From Verrucomicrobiia bacterium (GTDB taxonomy: Bacteria > Verrucomicrobiota > Verrucomicrobiia > Limisphaerales > UBA9464): a stretch of DNA of 64,000 nucleotides. Numbering within the stretch: position 1 is the stretch's first letter; the number at the start of each line of letters is the position of its first letter. The translations under genes were made by a program, and so were the position numbers. The stretch is from NCBI GenBank assembly GCA_019634635.1, contig JAHCBB010000001.1, forward strand, positions 1 through 64,000, given 5' to 3'. This document shows, one piece after another, positions 22,768-31,833 of this stretch. The notes under the pieces were generated by a model. It was not told where the DNA came from. It did no database searches and saw nothing but the letters and a program-made list of their open reading frames with translations.

Positions 22768-25503
22768 ATGGCCCGACGTCAGTACCCGTTTCATGTGATT
22801 GAGCCCAGGTGGCAGCAGCGCTGGGCGGCGCAACAGACCTTCCGGGCGTGGAATCCTGGCGAGCACATTCCGGAGGGCCATCCGTTCGGCGTGCGCCATG
22901 GACTGAGCGGCCGGAACCCCGGTGCGATCGCATTGCCGCCGAAGTGCTACCTGCTCGACATGTTTCCCTATCCATCCGGTGCGGGCCTCCACGTCGGGCA
23001 TCCCGAGGGGTACACGGCGACGGACATTCTCGCCCGGTACCGGCGTGCCCAGGGGTACAATGTGCTGCACCCGATGGGGTGGGATGCCTTCGGGCTTCCC
23101 GCCGAGCAGTACGCGGTGCGGACCGGTCAACATCCGCGGGTCACCACGGAGGCGAACATCGCCACGTTCACCCGGCAGATCAAAAGCCTGGGATTCAGCT
23201 ATGACTGGACCCGCGAGGTGGCCACCACCGATCCGGGCTACTTTCGATGGACGCAATGGATCTTCCTGCAGCTGTACCAGTCCTGGTACAATCCCGAGAA
23301 TCGGCGCGCGGAGCCCATGACCACGCTGCCGATGCCCGCAGCGTGCGACACGGCGGAACGGCAGCGTGCGTACCGGGATGCCCACCGGCTGGCCTATGTT
23401 TGTGAGGCGCCGGTGAACTGGTGTCCGGAACTCGGCACCGTGCTGGCCAACGAGGAGGTGGTGGCCGGCAGGAGCGAGGTCGGGGGATTCCCGGTGGAGC
23501 GCCGGCCGATGCGGCAGTGGATGCTGCGCATCACGGCCTATGCAGAGCGTCTGCTGGAGGATCTGGAGGGGTTGCAATGGAGCGCGTCGCTGAAGGAGAT
23601 GCAGCGAAACTGGATCGGCCGCAGCGAGGGGGCGCGGGTGGAGTTCCCGGTGGAGGGCCTTGAGGAGCGGATTCCGGTCTTTACGACCCGTCCGGACACG
23701 CTGTTTGGAGCCACCTACCTGGTGTTGTCTCCGGAGCACCCCCTGGTGCCACGATTGACGACGGCGGCGCAGGACGAGGTGGTGCGCGGGTATCGGGCGT
23801 TTGCCGCGGGCCGGTCGGACCTCGAGCGGACGGAATTGTCGAAGGAGAAGACCGGAGTGTTCTGTGGGGCGCATGCGCTGAACCCGGTCAACGGCGAGCG
23901 GCTTCCGGTATGGATCGCGGACTACGTGCTCGCCAGCTATGGCACCGGGGCGATCATGGCGGTCCCGGGGCACGACACGCGCGATCTGGAATTCGCCGGG
24001 AAGTTTGGACTGCCCGTGCGCCAGGTGGTCGAGCCGCCGGCGGGCACGGATTGGCGCGGATTCACGGGTGACGGTGTTGCGGTGAATTCTTCCACGGAAT
24101 CGTTCTCCCTGGATGGACTGCCCTCTCCGGAGGCCCGGCGTCGGATCACCGAGTGGCTGCAGGCCCGGGGCTTCGGGTCACGAACCGTGAACTACAAGCT
24201 CCGGGACTGGCTGTTCAGCCGGCAGCGCTACTGGGGTGAGCCCTTTCCCATTGTGTGGCGCCCCGACAGCGACGGCGTATTGCATCATGAGTCCGTGCCG
24301 GAGGATGCCCTGCCGCTGGTGCCGCCCCCGCTGGATGACTACAAGCCAACGCCGGATGGACGCCCGCCGCTCGCGCGGGCGACGTCCTGGGTGGAACTTC
24401 CGGATGGCGCGATCCGCGAGACCAACACCATGCCGCAATGGGCGGGAAGTTGCTGGTATTACCTCCGGTATCTCGACGCGCGGAATGCCGGCCGGTTCGT
24501 GTCCGCCGAGTCCGAGTCTTACTGGATGCTTCCGGCGCCGGGACCGTCGGCGCTGCCGCCGGGGTCCCCCGGCGTGGACCTGTATGTCGGCGGCACGGAG
24601 CATGCCGTGTTGCACCTGCTGTATGCCCGCTTCTGGCACAAGGTGCTGTTCGACCTCGGTCAGGTCTCGACCCCGGAACCGTTCTTTCGGTTGGTCAACC
24701 AGGGGCTGATCCTGGGCGAGGACGGACAGAAGATGTCGAAGTCCCGCGGCAACGTGGTGAATCCGGACGAGGTGCTCGCAGAATATGGCGCCGACGCCTT
24801 CCGCCTGTACGAGATGTTCCTCGGACCGCTTCAGGAGGTGAAACCCTGGAGCACGCAGGGCGTTTCGGGGGTTTACAAGTTTCTGGGGCGCGTGTGGCGT
24901 CTGTTTGTGGATGAGGCCGGCGAGGCCGCGTTTGAGCAGCGGTGCGCCGTCGAGCCTGACCGGGCCGAGGAATGGCTGCAGGAGCTTCGTCTTGCGGCGA
25001 ATGTCCAGGAGGTGCCGCCGGATGCCTTCCATCTGCGGCCGCTGCATGCCTGCATCCGCAAGGTGACCGAGGACTTTGAGGGCCTGCGTTTCAACACGGC
25101 CATCTCGGCGTTGATGATCTTTGTCAATGAAGCCATTGCCTGGGAGGTGCGGCCGGTCGCGGTCCTTCGCACCTTCCTTCAGTTGCTTGCCCCGCTGGCG
25201 CCGCATCTTGCGGAGGAACTTTGGGACCTCCTTGGCCGGAGCAGCGGCCTGCCCACACCGTCCCTCTCGTATGCCGCCTGGCCCGCCTTCGATCCGGCGC
25301 TGCTGGTGGAGGACACGCTGGAGATCCCCGTTCAGGTCAATGGCAAGCTCCGCGATCTCCTCCGGGTCTCCGCGACGGCGTCTGATGCCGGGCTTGAGGC
25401 CGCCGCCCTGCGTTCGGAGAAGGTGCAACCGTTCCTGGAGGGACGGATGATCCGGCGCGTGATCGTGGTCCCCGGAAAGCTGGTGAACATTGTGGTGGTC
25501 TGA
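22768..25503 (+). CDS. leuS: Leucyl-tRNA synthetase
   Basis: 911 residues from ATG 22768 ([19 protein letters not shown]). Class I catalytic motifs: HVGH (about 75-78, HIGH-type) and KMSKS (655-659). The CP1 editing domain (about 225-420; [20 protein letters not shown]) and C-terminal anticodon-binding domain are present. Between the first strand and the HIGH motif lies an extra about 25-residue segment ([20 protein letters not shown]), and a second insertion sits near 190 ([20 protein letters not shown]), as in PVC-type LeuS. Charges tRNA-Leu in the cytoplasm. Confidence 0.97.
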   Translation: MARRQYPFHVIEPRWQQRWAAQQTFRAWNPGEHIPEGHPFGVRHGLSGRNPGAIALPPKCYLLDMFPYPSGAGLHVGHPEGYTATDILARYRRAQGYNVLHPMGWDAFGLPAEQYAVRTGQHPRVTTEANIATFTRQIKSLGFSYDWTREVATTDPGYFRWTQWIFLQLYQSWYNPENRRAEPMTTLPMPAACDTAERQRAYRDAHRLAYVCEAPVNWCPELGTVLANEEVVAGRSEVGGFPVERRPMRQWMLRITAYAERLLEDLEGLQWSASLKEMQRNWIGRSEGARVEFPVEGLEERIPVFTTRPDTLFGATYLVLSPEHPLVPRLTTAAQDEVVRGYRAFAAGRSDLERTELSKEKTGVFCGAHALNPVNGERLPVWIADYVLASYGTGAIMAVPGHDTRDLEFAGKFGLPVRQVVEPPAGTDWRGFTGDGVAVNSSTESFSLDGLPSPEARRRITEWLQARGFGSRTVNYKLRDWLFSRQRYWGEPFPIVWRPDSDGVLHHESVPEDALPLVPPPLDDYKPTPDGRPPLARATSWVELPDGAIRETNTMPQWAGSCWYYLRYLDARNAGRFVSAESESYWMLPAPGPSALPPGSPGVDLYVGGTEHAVLHLLYARFWHKVLFDLGQVSTPEPFFRLVNQGLILGEDGQKMSKSRGNVVNPDEVLAEYGADAFRLYEMFLGPLQEVKPWSTQGVSGVYKFLGRVWRLFVDEAGEAAFEQRCAVEPDRAEEWLQELRLAANVQEVPPDAFHLRPLHACIRKVTEDFEGLRFNTAISALMIFVNEAIAWEVRPVAVLRTFLQLLAPLAPHLAEELWDLLGRSSGLPTPSLSYAAWPAFDPALLVEDTLEIPVQVNGKLRDLLRVSATASDAGLEAAALRSEKVQPFLEGRMIRRVIVVPGKLVNIVVV

Positions 25504-25578
25504 AGTCCCATTGTTCCCGGGAGTCGCAGGTGAAGTGCGCTATTCCTATCCCGGGGGGCGTCATGCTATCTTGTCATC

Positions 25579-25728
25579 GTGTTGACGGTGCTGACTCCCG
25601 GGGAGCGACGGGCGCTGACGCTGGTGCTGTTCCTGGTGCTGACCGGGCTGGCCACGCAGTTCTGGCTCCGGTCGCGACCTCCGCGGGAGCTGCCGCCGCT
25701 GCCGTTGCCGGTTCCATCGTCGCGCTGA
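25579..25728 (+). CDS. Small single-helix membrane protein
   Basis: 49 residues starting at GTG 25579: LTVLTPGERRALTLVLFLVL, TGLATQFWLRSRPP, then a Pro-rich end. The charged GERRAL followed by one hydrophobic helix is the form of small single-span proteins with no assigned role. It ends two bases before the Minf_1886 gene, so they are almost certainly co-transcribed. No family name can be given with certainty. Confidence 0.55.
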   Translation: MLTVLTPGERRALTLVLFLVLTGLATQFWLRSRPPRELPPLPLPVPSSR

Positions 25729-25730
25729 AC

Positions 25731-26138
25731 ATGGGCAAACAGGATCTCGATGCGGCCCTGGCGCCGCTGTTGGAGCGGGACTCGCGGTATGATCGCGGGG
25801 CGTACCACTTCGTGCGCGAGGCGCTGGATCACACCCAGGCGTTGCTGCTGCGGCGTGGAGAGCCGGCGCCACGCCACGTGACCGGCCGCGAGTTGCTGGA
25901 GGGCATCCGCTCCTACGCCCTTGAGCAGTTTGGTCCCATGAGCTGCACGGTGTTTGAGGCATGGGGTGTGAGGACGTGCGATGATTTCGGGGAGATCGTC
26001 TTCAACCTGATTTCCCACCGGATCCTGTCGAAGTCGGAAACGGATCTGCGGGAGGACTTCAAGGACGGCTACGATTTCGAGGAGGCGTTCCGGCGTCCGT
26101 ATGTGCCGGGGGTGGCGCCGGCCTCCCGCAACCGCTGA
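25731..26138 (+). CDS. Minf_1886 family protein
   Basis: 135 residues from ATG 25731. MGKQDLDAALAPLLERDSRY followed by DRGAYHFVREALDHTQ and the later CDDFGEIVFNLISHRILSKSETDLREDFKDGYDFEEAF are the conserved blocks of the Minf_1886 family, which is widespread in Verrucomicrobiota and Planctomycetota and has no known function. Acidic, no signal peptide, likely cytoplasmic. The CoaC-type flavoprotein gene follows after 17 bases. Confidence 0.9.
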   Translation: MGKQDLDAALAPLLERDSRYDRGAYHFVREALDHTQALLLRRGEPAPRHVTGRELLEGIRSYALEQFGPMSCTVFEAWGVRTCDDFGEIVFNLISHRILSKSETDLREDFKDGYDFEEAFRRPYVPGVAPASRNR

Positions 26139-26155
26139 GCCTCCCTCCCAACCTC

Positions 26156-26710
26156 ATGGCCTCCCCCCCGCTGATTGTCCTCGGTGTGACCGGCTCCATC
26201 GCTGCGCACCGGGCGGTGGATCTGGCCAGCCTGCTCACCCGGGCCGGGGCCGCGGTGCACGTGGTCATGACTGCCGACGCGCAGCGGTTCGTCACGCCAT
26301 TGGCGCTCAAGACCCTGTCGCGGCACCCGGTTGTGACCGACCTGTATGACGAGGAGGAGGGATGGAAGCCGGCGCACATCCGGCTGGCGGACGAGGCGTC
26401 CCTGCTCCTGATCGCGCCGGCGACGGCCCAGGTGATTGCCCGGCTGGCGCTGGGCCTGGCCGATGACGCCCTCACCTGCGTGGCCCTGGCCTTGAACGAA
26501 CGGGCGCGCCTGCTGGTGGCTCCCGCGATGAACGGTCGCATGTGGCAGCACCCCGCAACGCAGTCCCATGTGGCGTTGCTGCGGCAGCGTGGTGCGGAAT
26601 TCCTGGGGCCGGAGGAAGGACTGCTCTCCTGCGGGTACGAGGGGTTGGGTCGCCTCTGGCCGGTGGCCGACATCGCGGCGCGGGCCCGGGAACTCACCGG
26701 GATCGCCTGA
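26156..26710 (+). CDS. CoaC-type flavoprotein (phosphopantothenoylcysteine decarboxylase)
   Basis: 184 residues containing only the flavoprotein half of the usual CoaBC fusion: GVTGSIAAHRAVDLASLLTR (FMN-binding start), the PASANT-like segment APATAQVIARLALGLADDAL, and the substrate-recognition clamp APAMNGRMWQHPATQ. The reaction would be decarboxylation of 4'-phosphopantothenoylcysteine in CoA synthesis. No CoaB domain is attached or nearby, so a stand-alone CoaB must be elsewhere, or this acts on another substrate (the family also includes peptide-cysteine decarboxylases). Confidence 0.88.
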   Translation: MASPPLIVLGVTGSIAAHRAVDLASLLTRAGAAVHVVMTADAQRFVTPLALKTLSRHPVVTDLYDEEEGWKPAHIRLADEASLLLIAPATAQVIARLALGLADDALTCVALALNERARLLVAPAMNGRMWQHPATQSHVALLRQRGAEFLGPEEGLLSCGYEGLGRLWPVADIAARARELTGIA

Positions 26711-26737
26711 ACCTTCGGGAGTCCCGGATACCCCGCC

Positions 26738-28162
26738 ATGCCGCCGCCCGAGTTCTGGAATCGGTGGCGGTCGTGGGCGGACACTCTGCGGGCGTTGAGT
26801 TCGACGCCCCCACCTCCGCCGGAGGTGTTCTTGCGTCGGATCCGCTTTGTGGAGCGTGGCGTGGGCCTGCCGGTCAAGGCGGTGGTGCTGGTGTTCCTGC
26901 TCATCGCGCTCTTCTTCACGGACTGGTTTTCGGCTCTGACGCCGATGAACGAGGACGTGCCGGTCTACATCCGCACATTCTTCCTGCTGTACTTCGCCCT
27001 CAATGTCGGGGCCGGTCTGATCCTCTGGGGCATGGACGAGGTTTCACCCCGGCTCGTGGTCCGGGTGACCTACATCATGGCCGTGCTGGATGCGGCCATG
27101 CTGTCGCTGCTGGTGGTGGTGATGGGGGGCTTCGACAGCGCGCTGTATTGGGTTTTCCTCGGTCTGGTGGTTCGCAATGCCGCCATCATCCCGCACGCTG
27201 ACGTCCAGGTGGCGGTCAATCTCATCGTCAGCGCGCTCTACCTCGTGGCCGGGCTGCTCGAACTGATGGCGACGGAGAGCGCGAAGGAACTGATCCGGGG
27301 GACGGGGCGGGGGACCGTGACGGGAGGCATCTTTGACGAGTCCGACCTGCCGGTGACCGAGTCCCTCGTGCTGCGCCTGCTGCTGCTGGTGCTCATGACC
27401 GCCTGCTGCGCGGGCATCCAGGTGCTGGTGGACCGCCAGCGGCAGCGGGAATGGGAGGGACGTGAGTTCCAGATCAAGCAGCAGCAACTGGAGGCTGCGG
27501 GCCGGCTCGCGGCGGAAATCGCCCACCAGCTCAAGAATCCCCTCGGCATCATCAACAACGCCGCATTCACCCTCCAGCGCACCGTCAAGGAGGGCAAGAC
27601 CATCACCCAGCAGATCCGCATCATCCGGGAGGAGGTCAACCGGTCCGACCGGATCATCACCGAACTCATGGGATATGCCCGGCTGGCGGAAGGGCGGGTG
27701 GAGCGGGTGCAGCTCAACGAGGAGCTCGATCGGGCGGTGGAGGCGGTGCTGCCGGCGGCGGCGCGCTTCGATATCCGGGTGCATCGAAGCTTCGAGCCGG
27801 GCCTCCCGCAGCTGCTCGGGCAACGCGCCCATTTCGCCGAGGTGTTCGCGAACCTGCTGACCAATGCGCGCGAGGCGATGGGGGGGCGGGGCGAGATCCA
27901 TCTGTCCACGCGGACCGGTGCGGACTTCTCGGTGATCGCCACCGTCCGTGACGACGGTCCCGGGATCTCGCCGGAGAAATTGGACCAGGTCTTTGAGCCG
28001 TATTTTACGACCAAGGAGCGGGGCACCGGCCTTGGGCTTGCCATCGTGCGGCACAACACGGAGATCTATGGCGGCACCGTGGAGGTGGAATCGGAGCTTG
28101 GAAAGGGCACCCAATTCACGATTCGATTCCCGGCTCGCGCCCTCATGCGCGTCCGCAAATGA
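26738..28162 (+). CDS. Membrane sensor histidine kinase
   Basis: 474 residues. The N-terminal half has about five membrane helices (46-66, 82-104, 108-150, 155-178, 208-232), so sensing is within or near the membrane. A coiled linker leads to HisKA with H263 (AAEIAHQLKNPLGIINNAAF), then HATPase motifs NLLTNAREAM, DDGPGIS (near 403) and GTGLGLAIV (near 429). No receiver. The next gene is its sigma-54 response regulator, overlapped by four bases. This pairing resembles NtrB/ZraS/AtoS-type systems; the signal is unknown. Confidence 0.93.
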   Translation: MPPPEFWNRWRSWADTLRALSSTPPPPPEVFLRRIRFVERGVGLPVKAVVLVFLLIALFFTDWFSALTPMNEDVPVYIRTFFLLYFALNVGAGLILWGMDEVSPRLVVRVTYIMAVLDAAMLSLLVVVMGGFDSALYWVFLGLVVRNAAIIPHADVQVAVNLIVSALYLVAGLLELMATESAKELIRGTGRGTVTGGIFDESDLPVTESLVLRLLLLVLMTACCAGIQVLVDRQRQREWEGREFQIKQQQLEAAGRLAAEIAHQLKNPLGIINNAAFTLQRTVKEGKTITQQIRIIREEVNRSDRIITELMGYARLAEGRVERVQLNEELDRAVEAVLPAAARFDIRVHRSFEPGLPQLLGQRAHFAEVFANLLTNAREAMGGRGEIHLSTRTGADFSVIATVRDDGPGISPEKLDQVFEPYFTTKERGTGLGLAIVRHNTEIYGGTVEVESELGKGTQFTIRFPARALMRVRK

Positions 28163-29607
28163 AGCTTCCCCCGCTCCTCGTCGTGGATGACGAGAAAAAC
28201 ATGCGTCTGACCCTCGAGACGGTGCTCCGCGACGAGGGGTACGAGGTGCTGCTCGCGGAGTCCGCCGAGGCGGCCCTCAAGCGCCTGGCGGACGAGGAGG
28301 TGTTCCTGGTGATCACCGACGCGCGCCTCGGAGGGATGAGCGGCTACGAGTTCCTCAAGGAGGTGGTGAAGCGGCATGCGGGTCTGCCGGTGCTGATCAT
28401 CACGGCCTACGCCACCCCCCGCCTGGCGGTGGAGGCCATCAAGAACGGAGCGGTGGACTACCTTGGAAAGCCGTTCGAGCCGGGCGAACTCATTCATGCG
28501 GTTCAACGCTGTGCGGAACGGCACCGACTGATGGCGGAGAATGCCGCGCTCCGCGCCCGGGCCGGCGAGCCGTACCGCCTCGACCATCTGATCGGCGAGG
28601 CCCCGAAGGTCCGTGAACTGCGGCAGTTGATCCAGACCGTGGCCCCGACGGATGCGACCGTGCTCATCCTCGGGGAAAGCGGCACCGGCAAGGAGTTGAT
28701 CGCGGGAGCGTTGCACGCCCTGAGCCAGCGGGCACCCCACCCGTACGTCCGACTGAACTGCGCGGCGATCCCCGAGACCCTGTTGGAAAGCGAGCTTTTC
28801 GGATACGAGCGGGGTGCCTTCACGGGCGCGCACCGGACCAAGCGGGGTCTCGTGGAGGAGGCGGACGGCGGCACCATCTTTCTCGACGAAATCGGGGACA
28901 TGAGCCGGCCGCTCCAGGCGAAGCTGTTGCGGTTTCTGGAGGATGGCTCGTTCTCCCGGGTGGGCGGCACGCAGGAACTCAAGGTCCATGTGCGCCTGAT
29001 CGCGGCGACCAACCGCAACATTGTGGAGGCGATCCAGAAGGGGGACTTCCGGGAGGACCTGTTTCACCGGCTGAATGTCATCCAGTTCCGCCCGTCACCA
29101 CTCCGGGAGCGCGGGCGCGACATCCTGTTGCTTGCGGAATTTTTTCTCCGGCATTTCGCGCTGCGCCTCGGACGTCCGGTCACCGGCATCAGTGCCGCGG
29201 CGCAGGCGGCCCTGCTGGCACACTCCTGGCCGGGCAACGTCCGTGAACTCCGCAACGTGATGGAGCGGGCCGTCATCCTGGAGACCGGCACCGAGATTCA
29301 GGCAACCAGCCTGCCCGACTTCGAGGTGGAGTCGCGGTTGCGCAAAGGGCTGGCTCCGGTTTCGGGCCGCGTGGGCTCGTCGTCCCCGGAGTTGCCGGGG
29401 GGCTCGCTTGCGGAGGCCTTGGTACAGTTCGAGCGCGATCTGATCATGGCGGCCCTCCAACGCAGCGGCGGCCAGCTGTCCCGGGCCGCCCAGCACCTGG
29501 AGCTGTCCCGGCATGCGCTGCGCTACCGGATGAGCCGTCTGAACCTGCGGGTGGACGGCATCGTTGACGAGGAGTCGGACCCACCCTCAGGCTCAATCGC
29601 CAGATGA
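28159..29607 (+). CDS. Sigma-54-dependent response regulator (partner of the upstream kinase)
   Basis: 482 residues: receiver (LLVVDDEKNMRLTLE, D54 in ITDARLGG, GKPF lysine), AAA+ domain with Walker A GESGTGKE (172-179), GAFTGA loop (about 219-224) and FLDEIGDM, and a C-terminal FIS-type helix-turn-helix (SRAAQHLELSRHALRYRMSRL). It is coupled to the kinase by an ATGA overlap and to the next small membrane gene by another. Targets are unknown; the shared operon suggests a link with the downstream isoprenoid gene. Confidence 0.95.
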   Translation: MKLPPLLVVDDEKNMRLTLETVLRDEGYEVLLAESAEAALKRLADEEVFLVITDARLGGMSGYEFLKEVVKRHAGLPVLIITAYATPRLAVEAIKNGAVDYLGKPFEPGELIHAVQRCAERHRLMAENAALRARAGEPYRLDHLIGEAPKVRELRQLIQTVAPTDATVLILGESGTGKELIAGALHALSQRAPHPYVRLNCAAIPETLLESELFGYERGAFTGAHRTKRGLVEEADGGTIFLDEIGDMSRPLQAKLLRFLEDGSFSRVGGTQELKVHVRLIAATNRNIVEAIQKGDFREDLFHRLNVIQFRPSPLRERGRDILLLAEFFLRHFALRLGRPVTGISAAAQAALLAHSWPGNVRELRNVMERAVILETGTEIQATSLPDFEVESRLRKGLAPVSGRVGSSSPELPGGSLAEALVQFERDLIMAALQRSGGQLSRAAQHLELSRHALRYRMSRLNLRVDGIVDEESDPPSGSIAR

Positions 29608-29951
29608 TGTCTGTGGACCGCATGCTGCTGGGAGCCCTGCCGGACTCCGCCCTCCTGCCCCAGGGGTTGCCGGCCGAGGCCCAGGGGTCGTTGCGCGGGC
29701 TGATGCCCGTGCTGGCGGCGGTGTTTGCGGTGCTGGCCCTGTCGGTGATCTGGGCGGTGTTCCTGCGCAAGCCGCCGGGTGCGCGCCGTCGCGGGGTGCT
29801 GGTCGAGGGCGAGGTGTCGGACCGTTCGGCGGGCTCGGGACGCCGGCGCCGGCGCCGGCGCCGTGAGCGCCGGCCCACGAACCCGACCCGGGCGGAAACC
29901 GGCGGCCTGCCGCCGGCGGGGGCCGGCGGGGTGGACCCGACCATTCTGTGA
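29604..29951 (+). CDS. Arg-rich single-span membrane protein, hypothetical
   Basis: 115 residues with one membrane helix (about 33-55; LMPVLAAVFAVLALSVIWAVFL) and a basic C-terminal tail with eight consecutive arginines (GSGRRRRRRRRERRP), encoded by a CGCCGG repeat. It overlaps its neighbours on both sides by four bases (ATGA and GTGA), so it is a fixed part of the operon between the sigma-54 regulator and hpnD. No known family; the basic tail could bind acidic lipids or nucleic acid. Confidence 0.65.
   Translation: MMSVDRMLLGALPDSALLPQGLPAEAQGSLRGLMPVLAAVFAVLALSVIWAVFLRKPPGARRRGVLVEGEVSDRSAGSGRRRRRRRRERRPTNPTRAETGGLPPAGAGGVDPTIL
29841..29862 (+). repeat. CGCCGG short tandem repeat inside a coding region
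   Basis: About three and a half copies of CGCCGG encode the poly-arginine tract of the small membrane protein. Copy-number change in units of six bases would alter the tract by two residues without shifting the frame. Confidence 0.6.
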
Positions 29952-30820
29952 GCACAGGGGTCAGCGAACAGATCACCCGCCAAAGTGCCTCCAACCTGGC
30001 GCTGGCGTTTGTTGTCCTGCCGCCCGACCGACGTGCGGCGATGAGCGCCCTGTATGCGTTCTGCCGCCAGGTGGATGACATCGCCGACGATGAGTCCCAG
30101 CCGGTGGCGGCGCGGCGGGCGGCTTTGGGCGAATGGCGAAGCGACATTGTGCGCGCCTGTGCCGGGGAGCCTCCGGGCCATCCGGTGATCCGGGAGTTGC
30201 AGCCGTTCATCGAGCAGTACGGGCTGCCCTGTCGTTTGTTTGATGAACTGATCGTGGGTGTGGAATCCGACCTCGACCGGCGGCGGTATGCAACCTATGC
30301 GGAGTTGGAGGAGTACTGCTATCGCGTGGCGTCGGTGGTCGGGCTCTTGAGCATCGAAATATTTGGCTATCGCGACCCGCGCTGCCGCGACTATGCGGAT
30401 GCGCTCGGAAAGGCGTTGCAGTTCACGAATGTCCTCCGCGATGTCGGCAACGATGCCCAGCGGGGCAGGGTCTATCTTCCCGGGGAGGAATTGAGCCGGT
30501 TCGGGGTGAGCGCGGAGGACATCCTGGCCGGGCGGGATTCGCGGGGTTTCCGGGAGCTGGCCTCGGCGTTCGCACTTCGGGCGCGAAACCATTACCGACT
30601 GGCCCGGGAGCACCTGCCGCCCTCGGAGCGACGTTCGATGGTCGCTGCCGAGCTGATGGCCTCGGTGTACTGGAGCCTGTTGCGCCGACTGGAGCGACGC
30701 GGGTACCCGGTGCTATCCCCGGAGCCCGTCCGCCTGGGCAGGCCGCACAAGCTGGCGCTGCTCCTGCTGGCATGGATCCGGGTGCGGACCGGCATTCCGT
30801 TGGCCGCCTACGGGGCCTGA
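29948..30820 (+). CDS. hpnD: Squalene/phytoene synthase family, HpnD-like presqualene diphosphate synthase
   Basis: 290 residues from GTG 29948. Contains the first Asp-rich motif QVDDIADDE and the second with NVLRDVGNDAQRGRVYLP, plus YCYRVASVVGLLSIEIFGY, which together define trans-isoprenyl diphosphate head-to-head synthases. The length and the YAFCRQVDDIADD start fit HpnD (farnesyl diphosphate to presqualene diphosphate). HpnC and HpnE are not in the window. Overlaps the upstream gene by four bases. A phytoene synthase role is the main alternative. Confidence 0.85.
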   Translation: MSTGVSEQITRQSASNLALAFVVLPPDRRAAMSALYAFCRQVDDIADDESQPVAARRAALGEWRSDIVRACAGEPPGHPVIRELQPFIEQYGLPCRLFDELIVGVESDLDRRRYATYAELEEYCYRVASVVGLLSIEIFGYRDPRCRDYADALGKALQFTNVLRDVGNDAQRGRVYLPGEELSRFGVSAEDILAGRDSRGFRELASAFALRARNHYRLAREHLPPSERRSMVAAELMASVYWSLLRRLERRGYPVLSPEPVRLGRPHKLALLLLAWIRVRTGIPLAAYGA

Positions 30821-30825
30821 TTCCG

Positions 30826-31833
30826 ATGCCCGGTGCGGCCGCAGCATTGGGGCTTGCCGGCGTGCCACCCTACCGTCCGCCGTGGTGGCTGCGGGGGGGA
30901 CACGCGCAGACGGTCTGGGCCTCGGCGTTCCGCCGTGTCGTCGCCGGAGCCCCGGTCCGGGAGCGACTCGAGCTTCCGGACGGCGATTTTCTGGACCTCG
31001 ACTGGCATCGCGTTGGGGCGTCGCGCGTGGTGATCATCGCGCATGGCCTCGAGGGGGACAGCCGCCGTGGGTATGTGCGCGGGTTGGCCCGGGCATTGAA
31101 TCGTCGTGCGTGGGATGTGGTGGCCTGGAATCTCCGCGGTTGCTCAGGCGAGCCAAACCGGCTGCCGCGATCCTACCACAGCGGCGCCTCGGAGGATCTG
31201 GCGGCGGTGGTGTCGGGCATCGCCGGCCGCGGCCATGCCACGGTTGCCGTGTGCGGGTTCAGCCTGGGCGGCAATCTCACCCTCAAGTTCCTGGGGGAGG
31301 GCCGTCCCGAGGGGGCCCGGGTGGTCGCGGGAGTTGCCGTTTCGGTCCCCTGCGATCTCCGAGCCTCGGCGCTGCGGCTGGACGCATCGGTCAACCGGAT
31401 CTATCTGCGCCGGTTTCTGGACTCGTTGCGTCACCGCATGGATGCCAAGCGCCGGCAATTTGGAGCGATCATTCCGGTCGTGGACCGGGCCGCGATCCGG
31501 AATTTCCTGGATTTTGACGACCGGTTCACCGCGCCGCTGCATGGATTTCGGGATGCGGCCGACTACTGGGAACGTTGCTCGGCATTGCGTTTTCTGTCGG
31601 GAATCCGGGTGCCGACGCTCGTTCTGAACGCGGCGGATGATCCGTTCCTGACACCGGAGTGCCATCCGCGTCAGGACGCGGCGAAAAATCCCCGGCTGAC
31701 GGTGGAGATCACGGATCACGGCGGCCACGTCGGATTTGTGGGAGGTGGCCGTCATCCGGGCGAATACTGGAGTGAGCTGCGGATCGCGTCCTTTCTGGAG
31801 GCGGCGGTCGGGCCCTCAACTCCGCCGTTCTGA
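30826..31833 (+). CDS. YheT-family alpha/beta hydrolase
   Basis: 335 residues from ATG 30826. Family marks: PPWWLRGGHAQTVWASAFRR near the start, DFLDLDW, VIIAHGLEGDSRRGYVRGLA (oxyanion region), WNLRGCSGEPNR, the nucleophile elbow CGFSLGGNL with catalytic Ser, and ITDHGGHVGFVGG with the catalytic His. YheT/COG0429 proteins are predicted esterases of unknown substrate. Its stop shares the palindrome TGATCA with the stop of hemL on the other strand. Confidence 0.92.
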   Translation: MPGAAAALGLAGVPPYRPPWWLRGGHAQTVWASAFRRVVAGAPVRERLELPDGDFLDLDWHRVGASRVVIIAHGLEGDSRRGYVRGLARALNRRAWDVVAWNLRGCSGEPNRLPRSYHSGASEDLAAVVSGIAGRGHATVAVCGFSLGGNLTLKFLGEGRPEGARVVAGVAVSVPCDLRASALRLDASVNRIYLRRFLDSLRHRMDAKRRQFGAIIPVVDRAAIRNFLDFDDRFTAPLHGFRDAADYWERCSALRFLSGIRVPTLVLNAADDPFLTPECHPRQDAAKNPRLTVEITDHGGHVGFVGGGRHPGEYWSELRIASFLEAAVGPSTPPF

